Source of the DNA: Shewanella ulleungensis
GTDB lineage: Bacteria; Pseudomonadota; Gammaproteobacteria; Enterobacterales; Shewanellaceae
Length of the DNA: 64,000 bases
Direction: 5' to 3'
Assembly (NCBI RefSeq): GCF_014648315.1
Contig: NZ_BMQW01000001.1
Location: 372,001 to 436,000, forward strand
The notes below the pieces were generated by a model. It searched no databases. It was not told the DNA's origin and saw only the letters and a list, made by a program, of their open reading frames with translations. The position numbers and the translations under genes were made by a program. Positions 55,918 through 64,000 of the stretch are shown here, in pieces (within the stretch, counting starts at the first letter, position 1; each line of letters starts with the position of its first letter).

Positions 55918-57225
55918 ATGTCGCAAATGCCATACAGGGCTAGTTATCAGCTGGCTCACCAAAATATTGTACAAAGCCTCTATTTGCACAAATCAGTGCG
56001 CAGTGCGGCTGGTTTAGCTTGGCTGAAAGACATACTGCATCAACTTGCCCATTCAGCCATTGAGGCATTTTCGCTTAGACTGGTTTGTAAGCCTGAAGAG
56101 GTCAAAATCGGTCTGTATCTGAATGCAAGTGATGAGCAGCAAGCCGAACTGGATCGTTTTCACTTTTCCAGCTTGGTTTGTAACCGGGCGCTGGCTGATT
56201 TTTCTGTTAATAGCAAAGCGGCGTTTGATGCATTTCATGAAATGGCGTGTGGCGATGAAGTTTTGCGGCTTGAAAACCTCCATTCTCTGGCTAATGACGT
56301 CACGATTCCAACCCAATTGCACTTATTTGAGTTGCTGAATTTACTGTTTAATCCTGATTTTCCCGGGTTGTCAGATCTTACTATTCAGTTCAATCTTTTA
56401 GCGGTTACAGCGCCAACAGAAGTTGAGCGTACCGCGAGGAAACTCATGGTGAAACTGGATTTTGAGAGCAATATACCAGCCAACACTAAAACACATATCA
56501 AAAACAACCTAGCTCAAAGCTTAAATGCGGGGTATGAGCTTGATACCTTACTGAATTTTTCCGCTGGTAAGCAAGAGCAATTACAGCAAATTATTGATGA
56601 TTTTCAGTATCAAGCCCTAAAGCCTTTCGGTATAAAAACCGTACCAGTGCAAGCTGATGAGTTGGCTGAAGATCTCTTTTATTCTGCATTACCGCTTTCA
56701 ATGCTGGATGAAACAGACTCATTAACTCGTATTGCCCGTTTATTTGACCTGCGTGCAGCACTTAAAGCATTAACTCTGGTTTCAGTGCCAGCGTCCACAC
56801 TGAAAGCTAGGGTAGATCAAACTGGGGCGTTTGATGTGTTTATCAGCTACTCATCAAAGAATTTTAATCAGGCATTGGCGGTATGCCACGGGTTGGAAAG
56901 CGAAGGCATTCGCTGTTGGATGGCGCCGCGTGATATTGGTCCCGGTGAATCGTATGCCGCAGCCATTGTTAAAGGGATTGTCGCCTGTAAAGCGTTCGTG
57001 CTGGTGTTTTCCGATGCATCTAACGCGTCCCAGCATGTGCTGCGCGAGGTTGAACGTGCAGTCAATGCCAATAAACTGATAGTGCCTTTCAAAATAGAGC
57101 CGACCGAACTCGAAGCGGATTTGGCGTATTTTATCAGTATTTGCCACTGGCTTGACGCGGTAACACCTCCGTTAAGCTCACATATTGCCAATTTGGTGGC
57201 AACGCTTAAAAAGCAGCTAAGTTAA
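55918..57225 (+). CDS. TIR-domain protein, candidate NAD-consuming immune effector
   Basis: 435-residue cytosolic protein. The C-terminal TIR domain starts at residue 305 (FDVFISYSSKNFNQALAVC) and includes the segment GIRCWMAPRDIGPGESY and the helix with Glu377 in VLREVERA, at the place of the catalytic Glu of NADase-type TIR domains. The first 300 residues are not recognised and probably sense the trigger. Bacterial TIR proteins commonly act in phage defence by destroying NAD+ or making cyclic ADP-ribose signals; whether this one does is inference. Three bases after the membrane-protein gene. Confidence 0.85.
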   Translation: MSQMPYRASYQLAHQNIVQSLYLHKSVRSAAGLAWLKDILHQLAHSAIEAFSLRLVCKPEEVKIGLYLNASDEQQAELDRFHFSSLVCNRALADFSVNSKAAFDAFHEMACGDEVLRLENLHSLANDVTIPTQLHLFELLNLLFNPDFPGLSDLTIQFNLLAVTAPTEVERTARKLMVKLDFESNIPANTKTHIKNNLAQSLNAGYELDTLLNFSAGKQEQLQQIIDDFQYQALKPFGIKTVPVQADELAEDLFYSALPLSMLDETDSLTRIARLFDLRAALKALTLVSVPASTLKARVDQTGAFDVFISYSSKNFNQALAVCHGLESEGIRCWMAPRDIGPGESYAAAIVKGIVACKAFVLVFSDASNASQHVLREVERAVNANKLIVPFKIEPTELEADLAYFISICHWLDAVTPPLSSHIANLVATLKKQLS

Positions 57226-57328
57226 ATGAAAAGTAAAGCACAGAGCTACTTTTCGTCTGTACTTGCAGTGAGCCAACGTGCTGGTTTGTTATCGCACAGC
57301 TTGAGATTATCAGCGACATGAACGCTGA

Positions 57329-57821
57329 CTGCGTTATGTTGCATCAGTTGCAGATCTGGCTATTTCGCTGGTTAAGGATGCCCGCTATGCTGCACCTTTA
57401 CATCGGCTGGTATTGAGCCATTTAGATCCGGAGCAGGCAAATGTCATTGATACGCAATCAGGCAATATTATTGCACCGCTAAGCGGCCATGTAACCGGCA
57501 TTAGCGCGTACTGATAACGCTTATTTTGCAACAACGGACTTAGATGGCCGTATTCCGCTGTGGGATAGCATTAGCCTTAAACGCATTGGCAGTTGGCAAG
57601 ATGGCATGGAACCAATAACCGAGTTGCATTTTGTTCGGGATAGCTGGCTTATTTCGCTCAGGCAAAGTGGCGAAGTATCGCTGTGGCAGTGGCCTGGTCA
57701 AAGTTTGATTAATCGGTTTCAACCTTCGGTGACAGGCGATCTACGGAGCACTGAAGTTGATGGCAGCACACTTATCACCGTTGATAAACGTGGCACGATA
57801 AATCGTTATCAGTTGTTTTAA
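57329..57821 (+). pseudogene. Broken WD40-repeat gene remnant
   Basis: One frame (57329-57511) reads AISLVKDARYAAPLHRLVL then VIDTQSGNIIAPLSGHVTG and stops at 57512; the next frame takes up at 57513 with DNAYFATTDLDGRIPLWDS and continues to the stop at 57821, ending DKRGTINRYQLF. Together these spell WD40 blades split by a one-base frameshift. The beginning of the gene is missing, and stops lie upstream. It sits between the TIR and hydrolase genes, so the operon once held a beta-propeller protein. Confidence 0.75.
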
Positions 57822-57853
57822 AACGGCACGCTTTTTAGAAGGATCTGGTTGCA

Positions 57854-59851
57854 GTGAATGACTCAGTAAAAAACAATAATAATGTCAAATTACCAGCAGA
57901 GCAGGCTGCCAATCCTGTCTGGCTTGCGCCATTATTAAATTTACTTAAGATAACCGCACACGACACTGCTGAAGAATGCTATCAGAAGGCAGACGAGGTA
58001 GCGAACCGCCTGGCACCTCATACCCGGCGACTATTTAACTTTATTTTAGTGTTTCAGGGGCTGGCAGTGCTGGCACCTTCCCTGTGGCTTATTGTGTTGC
58101 GTGAACAGTTTAGTGTGTCCTTTGCCGCCTTTAGCGTAGTGTTTTGTGCAGTGGGTTTACTGGTAATTAGTTGGTGGATGCGTTGGCGTGGTATGCAGCA
58201 TATGTGGGTTAGGGCCCGACTGGTTGCAGAGCTGGCGCGCTCACGCATGGCAACAGAGCAGATTGACTCTGGCCTTACTGCGTCGGCTCTGCGCCGCTCG
58301 CCAAGCCTTCAAGCCGTAGCCAATGCTCTGCCAGGCGCAGCGAATAAGCCTCTCAGTGCGGAAAATACTGATTTTAACGATGCGAAGCTGCACTATATGG
58401 CTGAACGGCTGGATAATCAGTTGCAGTATTATCAACATAAACGGCACGATGCGTTACTGCGACGCCAGCGCTTAAGTAAAATTGTTACGTTATCGCTGGA
58501 TGCTGCATTATTTCTTGCAGTGGCTGGCGTGGCTATTTCATTGCGTGATGAGGCGATGATCTGGCTTAACTGGTCTTATTCTGACTATGTACTGGGCTTT
58601 GTCGGCACTTTGCTGCCTTTATTGGCCGTATTGGCGCAGATGCGTGGTGCTCAGCTTGAGTTAAACCGGAGAATAGGCACCTTTGCTCAACAAATTGAGT
58701 TGCTAAGTGCTGCTAAATCTCAGCTAAAAGACGCAAACCAGCTTATACAGCTAAATAATATCGTAAGTGATGTTGAAGCATCGTTATTATCTGAAGTGAT
58801 GGAGTGGTTTTATCAGGCTGAACACAACGAACCTTACTACCGGGCAAACAAAGATAAGGCAGAGTTAAAGGAGTGGCGCGCTGCAGCAGTGTTGCGGCAC
58901 AGCAAGCTGGCGCGTGCCCTTAGCGCATTGGAATACAGCGCAGGATTTATTGGTAAAGTGGTGCTTGGGAGGGGGGTGGTTATTGCGCTGTCTATGGTGC
59001 TGACTACTGCATTTATTCAATATCAGCGAGCACCCGAAGACCCTACAATTCAGTCAGTGTTGCGTCAGCAAGATGGCCAGTTACTCAATGCCCGTAAGCT
59101 AGACGATAGTTATACATTGTGGCTACCAGGGCAGAAGGCAGCAAGTAATGGCACCGTGGTGCTGGTACATGGTTTACATGATGGTGTTGATATTAGCCGC
59201 AGTAATAATCACTGGATGACCAGACTGGAGCAGGCCATATTGCAGCGCACAGCGTCGCTGTCGCCCGAAATTATCTTGGTGGATTGGCGAGAGGCAGCTA
59301 AGCCGTCTGGCAACCCGTTTAGTGCGCTTGATACGATGGCGTTAAGCGTCATGGGTATGCCGAAATCTGCTCAGGATATGCTGAATGACTTATCGATGAT
59401 CCGTCCGCAGGGTGAGCGTATCGGCGAACTGGTAGGTTTTAAACTAGCCCGGGCGATTCGCAGTGGAGATATCGCTCGTGACAAGCCACTGCATTTAATT
59501 GGCCACAGTGCAGGCGGTTTTGTTGTGTTACACGCAGCACTTGTGCTCAGTGAACTTGGGTTGGCGCCAGAGCCTATGCAGGTAACTATGCTGGATACGC
59601 CGTTTCCATTGGCGGCCGACCTTGCTAAAGCTGCGTCATACTTCCCGATTGATTTTTATGTCACTTCATCGCTAGCGCAGGGGGTTCCTGCCGACCAATT
59701 TGTGATTGGCTTTAAGCGTTTTGATATTACTCCACCACCAGAGATAGATCCTTATACTGGCGCCCATAGTTATGCCCATAGCTGGTTTATTCAGTCGGTA
59801 TCAGATAAGGGTAATGCCGAGGGATTTTCCCGCTCACCCTTAATTAATTGA
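57854..59851 (+). CDS. Membrane protein with SLATT-like part and alpha/beta hydrolase domain
   Basis: 665 residues with a GTG start ten bases after AAGGA. The first half has two pairs of membrane helices (about 58-112 and 215-260) around MWVRARLVAELARSRMA and a helix SDVEASLLSEVMEWFY, an arrangement similar to SLATT/DUF4231 two-helix membrane effectors (tentative). A further helix (KVVLGRGVVIALSMVLTTAFI, about 372-392) leads to an alpha/beta hydrolase: VVLVHGLHDG, nucleophile Ser552 in LIGHSAGGF, a likely acid in MLDTPFP and His in SYAHSWF. It could be a lipase, esterase or peptidase at the membrane. The gene is visibly richer in G+C than the recombinase genes. Confidence 0.75.
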   Translation: MNDSVKNNNNVKLPAEQAANPVWLAPLLNLLKITAHDTAEECYQKADEVANRLAPHTRRLFNFILVFQGLAVLAPSLWLIVLREQFSVSFAAFSVVFCAVGLLVISWWMRWRGMQHMWVRARLVAELARSRMATEQIDSGLTASALRRSPSLQAVANALPGAANKPLSAENTDFNDAKLHYMAERLDNQLQYYQHKRHDALLRRQRLSKIVTLSLDAALFLAVAGVAISLRDEAMIWLNWSYSDYVLGFVGTLLPLLAVLAQMRGAQLELNRRIGTFAQQIELLSAAKSQLKDANQLIQLNNIVSDVEASLLSEVMEWFYQAEHNEPYYRANKDKAELKEWRAAAVLRHSKLARALSALEYSAGFIGKVVLGRGVVIALSMVLTTAFIQYQRAPEDPTIQSVLRQQDGQLLNARKLDDSYTLWLPGQKAASNGTVVLVHGLHDGVDISRSNNHWMTRLEQAILQRTASLSPEIILVDWREAAKPSGNPFSALDTMALSVMGMPKSAQDMLNDLSMIRPQGERIGELVGFKLARAIRSGDIARDKPLHLIGHSAGGFVVLHAALVLSELGLAPEPMQVTMLDTPFPLAADLAKAASYFPIDFYVTSSLAQGVPADQFVIGFKRFDITPPPEIDPYTGAHSYAHSWFIQSVSDKGNAEGFSRSPLIN

Positions 59852-60106
59852 ATAGTAGGTTCATAGAAAGTGTTTTAAATAAAATCAAAAGCTTAACTTT
59901 ATATACTCCTATATCTTTAGCGACGCCGCGTGATTTTATTGATTATACTTTTAGCTGTGTACAAAGCCAATCTGTCACTTACCTAACACTGATGTGATGA
60001 GCTAGACGGTTACAGATCACAAATGAAGAACATCTTCATTTCCTGAAGATCATACATATGTACAACTCGCAAGTATAAATCTAGTCCAAGACAACTAATT
60101 TAAATT

Positions 60107-61504
60107 TTAAGTTAACTCATTGATTACTTCTTCAAGTAAAGTACAGTCCTCACCACGAGTAATTAGCGCATCGCGCAGTTTTTTAATATTGTTAGCGGTG
60201 GTTTCATAACACCATTTTTCAACATTATTGATGGCGAGTAAATTATTCAATGCAGCGTCGATCGCTATTTGGTTATTGTCCAATACCGCCAACTCTAATA
60301 TTGTGGCTCTTTCCCAGTAGCCGGGTTCCCGATCAGAAATACTTCGCTCTAATGCATAGCTCACGATTGGTTGTAGTTTTTTCATTTCAACTAAATGTTC
60401 ATCCTCACCGGATAAATACATTAATGTTAAAGCATTTATTCCGGGATAATAATCACGCCAATCTGACTCAAAGCCTTTTTTATAAGTTTCGATTGCCTTG
60501 TTAAGTGCAACGCGCGCTTTGCGTCCACCATCTTTTTCAATATCACTCCAAAGATCTTTATAAATTCTTCCAAGTAAACCTAATGTTTCTGATGAATTAC
60601 CTTGCTCGTGTAAAACTGACTCTAATATATCTATTGCGCTCTCCCTGTCACCAGGCTGTGCGTCTGTAGTTCCAGCTCTTCGATTAAGTGCAAACGCATA
60701 TTGCTCACGTAACATGATCTGACGTTTAAATGGTGCAGGAAAGTCTTCAAATAGATTTATCATCGATTGCCAAGCACTAAATGCACGATAAGAGAGAAAC
60801 AAGTCGATAGCGGAACCAACATCTACCCAGCCATCCTTTTTAAACTCAATTTCAAGAGATTGTAATTTTGCGATCCCTTGTTCAGCTCTCATTGAGCGTG
60901 CGCTTATCAATGTAGAACGTCTATCCTCTTGAAGGACTGCTCTTTCTCTAAAAACATCGGTTTTAAGATGGCTAATTTCACTAGGCGTCCAATCCTCAAT
61001 TAACTGAAAAACGGGACTATCCGGATTTTGTCCTAGACGATGCTCTTCAATCAATACTAATAACTTTTGCGTTAACGTGTTCTTTAAATGTTCAGCTTGA
61101 ATGTCCCCAAATAAGTTTTTTTCACCAATATCATAAGGAATACCACGAATAAAATTAAGGTCGAAGGGGATGGGTTGAGTGTTGGCGAAAATCGCTAATG
61201 TGGTATTAGACCGTCCAGCATGTCTGACACCAAGTTCGTAAAATACATTAGCGTTAGCGGTCGTTAAATCGGCAATGGCGTATTCACATAATAATAACCT
61301 CTCGAACATAGCTTTATGGATAATCCCGATGCCTTTCTCTTGATCGGCTCTAATTGGTGAAAGACCGCATCTCTCAATGGCCGGTTTGATCGCATTGTGA
61401 TAGATTTTATCGAAGTCAATTGGAGGCCCGCCTGTGGCATCAGGCTTTTGACCGAATGGCATTAAGACAAAACAAAGGGGTTTATTGCAAATTTCAGAAG
61501 CCAT
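60107..61504 (-). CDS. TIR-like / TRAFs-binding (DUF4071) protein
   Basis: 465 residues. The N-terminal part (about 10-140) has the pattern CFVLMPFG ... IYHNAIKPAIERCG ... ERLLLCEYAIADLTTANANVFYELGVRHA, a Rossmann-like fold related to nucleoside deoxyribosyltransferases and TIR-like effectors. The C-terminal part (about 200-460) is helical, with GLLGRIYKDLW, YYPGINALTLMY and GYWERATILELAVL typical of the TRAFs-binding (DUF4071) domain. Such proteins occur next to TIR and protease genes in conflict loci. The start may be ATG 61504 or GTG 61516; neither has a clear ribosome binding site. Faces the TIR operon. Confidence 0.8.
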   Translation of the reverse strand: MASEICNKPLCFVLMPFGQKPDATGGPPIDFDKIYHNAIKPAIERCGLSPIRADQEKGIGIIHKAMFERLLLCEYAIADLTTANANVFYELGVRHAGRSNTTLAIFANTQPIPFDLNFIRGIPYDIGEKNLFGDIQAEHLKNTLTQKLLVLIEEHRLGQNPDSPVFQLIEDWTPSEISHLKTDVFRERAVLQEDRRSTLISARSMRAEQGIAKLQSLEIEFKKDGWVDVGSAIDLFLSYRAFSAWQSMINLFEDFPAPFKRQIMLREQYAFALNRRAGTTDAQPGDRESAIDILESVLHEQGNSSETLGLLGRIYKDLWSDIEKDGGRKARVALNKAIETYKKGFESDWRDYYPGINALTLMYLSGEDEHLVEMKKLQPIVSYALERSISDREPGYWERATILELAVLDNNQIAIDAALNNLLAINNVEKWCYETTANNIKKLRDALITRGEDCTLLEEVINELT

Positions 61505-61699
61505 GGAGATGGTCACAGTAGTACTAAAATAGTAAACAGATAATAGCAGAGCTCATGTTTATTTCAAATGTAGTGTCGTTCGCTAAAAACAATATAAGAA
61601 CTAAAATAAAACCTATTCAGACAGCTATAAAAACACCCAACATTATGTCTAATTCTCTGTTCATGATCCTAGTTCATCCAGCGAGTTACCCCTTAGCTT

Positions 61700-61710
61700 G
61701 GGGGGGGGGG
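61700..61710. repeat. Run of eleven G
   Basis: G11 inside the inverted repeat GTTACCCC ... GGGGTAAC, between the protease and TIR-like genes, about 196 bases before the TIR-like start. Such tracts change length easily during replication. Confidence 0.8.
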
Positions 61711-61804
61711 TAACACAAAGCAACTGCATAATTTACCTGGTTATTTGAAGTGAGACAAACTGAAGTGACAGGAATTTTGAATTACAAAAGTCGCGTTAAG
61801 CCGG

Positions 61805-62884
61805 TTAATGCCACACATCAACAATATCGGTCGCGAGCTGCAGTTGAGTTAGTTCAGGTGGCCAGAAGTCGGCTTTTGCCTGGCCACATTGGGCGCCGTC
61901 CAGGCCGCTGGATAAGTTGGCAAAGTAACGCCACTGGCCGTTAGCAAGCGTAATAAACGTTGGGCCACCGCTATCACCATAGCAGGCCGCTTTACCCTCA
62001 CTGCCAATGGCCGCCCGCAGCCCATGCTGGCCTTGCCAGATACCATGCAGTGGTAATGACACTTTGTACTTTGCGCCTGCGAGTAGCCTGAGTGTTTTCT
62101 TCAATTCAAATCTGCTCATCGATTCTGCAAGGTGTTTGGGATCTTCACGCAATCCAAAGCCTACCTGCACAGCGTTAAGTGCTGGAGCATGTTCGGCAAT
62201 AAAATGCTGTTTTAACTCACTAAGTTCTTTGTCACTTAATAGCTGAATAAGCTCAATATCATTAAAGTCACGGTTAAGCGTAATAATAGTGCGGTCAGAG
62301 TAGGGCAGACGTACAGGCTTTAATTTAGCATCGCTTAAATAATACTGAGCCAGTTGCAGATTCAGTTGTTGCCAGCTTGGGTCTACCGCGATATTTTGAA
62401 TAACCTGTTCAACGACAACACCATCAATCTCAAGTTTCATTGACGCATTCATATCCTGGCTTAACTGGTGTAAATAGGTTCTGATATTTTGCTGCACAGT
62501 CCAGTTGTCTTTACTTTTCAACCACTGGCGCAGGGTAGTGTAGTGTGGCAGGTTAGGATTGTTTAAGTAATAAATACAATGGCCAGCGGTAACAAGGGTA
62601 TTGGGAGTAACAAAGGTTGCGGTACAAAAAGCTTTGTTATTATTATCCAATAAGGCCACTACATTACGAAACTCGCTTTGGGCAACTGCAGCGCCCCCAA
62701 TGATATACTTGCTGTTTTTACCCTTGGCGCCGAAATGGTATTTTTTGATATTCACAAGACGCTGCGTAAAAGGGTCAATTAAACCCGGTTCTGAGGGCGT
62801 CGAGGGCTTGATGTGTGCCGAAGTAATGCTGCTAAATAGCAGTATGACAACGGCAAAAGCGGAAGCAGTGTAGCGAAAATGCAT
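61805..62884 (-). CDS. Exported trypsin-like serine protease (S1)
   Basis: 359 residues with a signal peptide (cut near ITSAHI, residue 23), a pro-region, and a protease domain beginning YIIGGAAV near residue 60, the usual activation point. His102 in VTAGHC and Ser305 in CYGDSGGPTF are the catalytic pair partners; the third, Asp, is probably in NRDFNDIELIQL. Several cysteines fit disulfides, in line with export to the periplasm or outside. It follows the PPC-domain gene by 14 bases and likely shares its transcript. The target is unknown. Confidence 0.87.
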   Translation of the reverse strand: MHFRYTASAFAVVILLFSSITSAHIKPSTPSEPGLIDPFTQRLVNIKKYHFGAKGKNSKYIIGGAAVAQSEFRNVVALLDNNNKAFCTATFVTPNTLVTAGHCIYYLNNPNLPHYTTLRQWLKSKDNWTVQQNIRTYLHQLSQDMNASMKLEIDGVVVEQVIQNIAVDPSWQQLNLQLAQYYLSDAKLKPVRLPYSDRTIITLNRDFNDIELIQLLSDKELSELKQHFIAEHAPALNAVQVGFGLREDPKHLAESMSRFELKKTLRLLAGAKYKVSLPLHGIWQGQHGLRAAIGSEGKAACYGDSGGPTFITLANGQWRYFANLSSGLDGAQCGQAKADFWPPELTQLQLATDIVDVWH

Positions 62885-62898
62885 CTACGCTAACCAAA

Positions 62899-63582
62899 CT
62901 AATTCGTATACAGGCTATATTCGTTATAAACGGTACCCAGATTTTTTACTCTCACTGTGAATTTTCCCGTCCAACGTGGTGTCCACTTACAGTATTCATC
63001 ATCACCAGACCTTGTACTACGACAAGTAAGGTTGTCATTTTCATCGTAAATATATAAATCAAGGTCAGTGTCGCCGTCTCCGGAAATAGCAATTTCTGCC
63101 AACTCATCACCTCTGAAAGTTAGGCTATAAGTGTCTGTATCGCTAGCTCTAACCTGATCAATATGGTGGGCAGGCCCGCCAACTCGCCCTTTAACTGCAG
63201 CCGTGCTCTCTTTTTGGGTCTTGGCAATAAGTGATTCTATAAAGCTGTCCCCATTAGCACACACTTTTGCTTGTTCAAACAGCGATATCGCGGGTGCTTT
63301 GGTTGCTTTCGCAGCAGGGACTTCGCTGGAAGTTGCCGTGCTTTTTTCATAGTCTGCATCAGTTTTAGGGATTTCAGCATCCAGCTTGGCTGCGGCCAGC
63401 ATAAGTAACGCATCTTTATTTTCTCGCGCTAGCGCCGCCATCTGACTTGCCAAATGGGCTTTTGCAATCAAACTATTACTCTTGGTTTCAACGGCTACAC
63501 TGTTGGCAGCTTTTTCGTCTGCCGCTTGTACAGAGACTGACAATAGTACCGCAACACACGAAAGGCTTGTCGTTAATTTCAT
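62899..63582 (-). CDS. Exported protein with C-terminal PPC-like domain
   Basis: 227 residues: signal peptide (cut near SVQAAD, residue 20), an Ala/Lys-rich helical middle, and a beta-rich C-terminal domain (about 135-227) of the bacterial pre-peptidase (PPC) type, with DTYSLTFRGDELAEIAISGDGDTDLDLYIYDENDN-like acidic strands (quoted in part: GDGDTDLDLYIYDENDN) and CRSTRSGDDEYC. Such domains usually sit on or beside secreted proteases. AAGGAA precedes the start. Co-directed with the trypsin-like gene 14 bases downstream; probably its partner or inhibitor. Confidence 0.8.
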   Translation of the reverse strand: MKLTTSLSCVAVLLSVSVQAADEKAANSVAVETKSNSLIAKAHLASQMAALARENKDALLMLAAAKLDAEIPKTDADYEKSTATSSEVPAAKATKAPAISLFEQAKVCANGDSFIESLIAKTQKESTAAVKGRVGGPAHHIDQVRASDTDTYSLTFRGDELAEIAISGDGDTDLDLYIYDENDNLTCRSTRSGDDEYCKWTPRWTGKFTVRVKNLGTVYNEYSLYTN

Positions 63583-63765
63583 TATCTATTCCTTGAAGTT
63601 AAATATTTTCTGATGCCGCAATTTAATCTAGACCAAATGCGCCAGTTCGCCAATTTTTTCTTTAATATCGGCGTGGTTATTCCAGATGAACTAAGGGTAT
63701 TATTTGTTTTTTCTATATTCTTGTTTTCTTGCATTCAAATCCATTTCAATAACGCTAGATAATAA

Positions 63766-64000
63766 TTAATCTGATTCTGTTTTTTTTAAGGTAACCGTCA
63801 TTTGCAGTGCTTGCAAACGTTGCTTGGCTTCTGCATTGCCAGCATTTAAAGCCTTTTCAAACCAATACTTTGCTTTACTAAAGTCGAAATCCCGGTAGGC
63901 GTAATTACCAAGCTGGATCATGGCTTTGGTGTCATTGTTGTTAGCTTGTTGCATGAGGTAGATGGGATGATGTTTTGGCCACATAGGCGGTTTGCTTTTT
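63766..64000 (-). CDS. Sel1/TPR-like repeat protein, cut by the window end
   Basis: At least 72 residues, with the open frame running on past the edge of the window, so the start is unknown. The visible part has a Sel1-like helical repeat (KAMIQLGNYAYRDFDFSKAKYWFEKALNAGNAEAKQRLQAL) followed by a charged tail. Such repeats bind partner proteins. It precedes the PPC and trypsin-like genes on the same strand and may be co-transcribed. Confidence 0.6.
   Translation of the reverse strand, partial: KSKPPMWPKHHPIYLMQQANNNDTKAMIQLGNYAYRDFDFSKAKYWFEKALNAGNAEAKQRLQALQMTVTLKKTESD

Overview
The window looks like a marine Shewanella or a close relative (Alteromonadales). Base composition is AT-rich. A thiosulfate sensor pair sits next to Phs/Psr reductase genes, there is a full alginate-use locus with Na+-coupled symporters, and a TonB receptor is linked to c-di-GMP signalling. 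This assignment is by inference from gene content; no marker gene was searched.

Layout. (1) 1-3757: a small lipoprotein, homocysteine S-methyltransferase and an M13 peptidase lipoprotein. (2) 3978-10646: a respiratory module with a response regulator and a PhnD-type sensor kinase (ThsR/ThsS-like), divergently arranged, followed by a three-subunit molybdenum thiosulfate/polysulfide reductase PhsABC. (3) 11155-32325: an alginate locus. Secreted or surface lyases (PL6, three PL7/PL18-type, one PF05426-type) cut the polymer, a KdgM-like porin and two Na+ symporters import oligomers, two cytoplasmic PL17 lyases release monomers, and KdgF, KdgK and Eda feed pyruvate and glyceraldehyde 3-phosphate. 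The step-2 reductase (DEH to KDG) is not in the window. A FadR-type GntR regulator lies at 35.2-35.9 kb, and FadR-type operators (TNGTNNNACNA) sit upstream of at least five alginate transcription units. (4) 32382-39406: exonuclease, CBS/nucleotidyltransferase protein, GntR, MATE exporter, MltD. (5) 39650-46667: a tightly packed operon of TonB-dependent receptor, YfiR-like protein, hybrid kinase and REC-PAS-GGDEF-EAL protein. (6) 46880-end: tRNA-Val followed by a truncated second tRNA-Val copy, the left edge of a genomic island whose right edge is beyond the window.

The island begins with three overlapping genes for a small protein and two large tyrosine-recombinase-like proteins, resembling the Gamma-Mobile-Trio type of mobile island (tentative). 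Its cargo includes a basic 95-residue protein preceded by a leader peptide and a hairpin that covers its ribosome binding site, an IS66 remnant, a candidate conflict (defence) operon on the + strand (membrane protein, TIR-domain protein, broken WD40 gene, membrane alpha/beta hydrolase), and a facing - strand group (Sel1-like protein, PPC-domain protein, trypsin-like protease, TIR-like/TRAFs-binding protein). The island cargo is the most likely place for an undescribed system.
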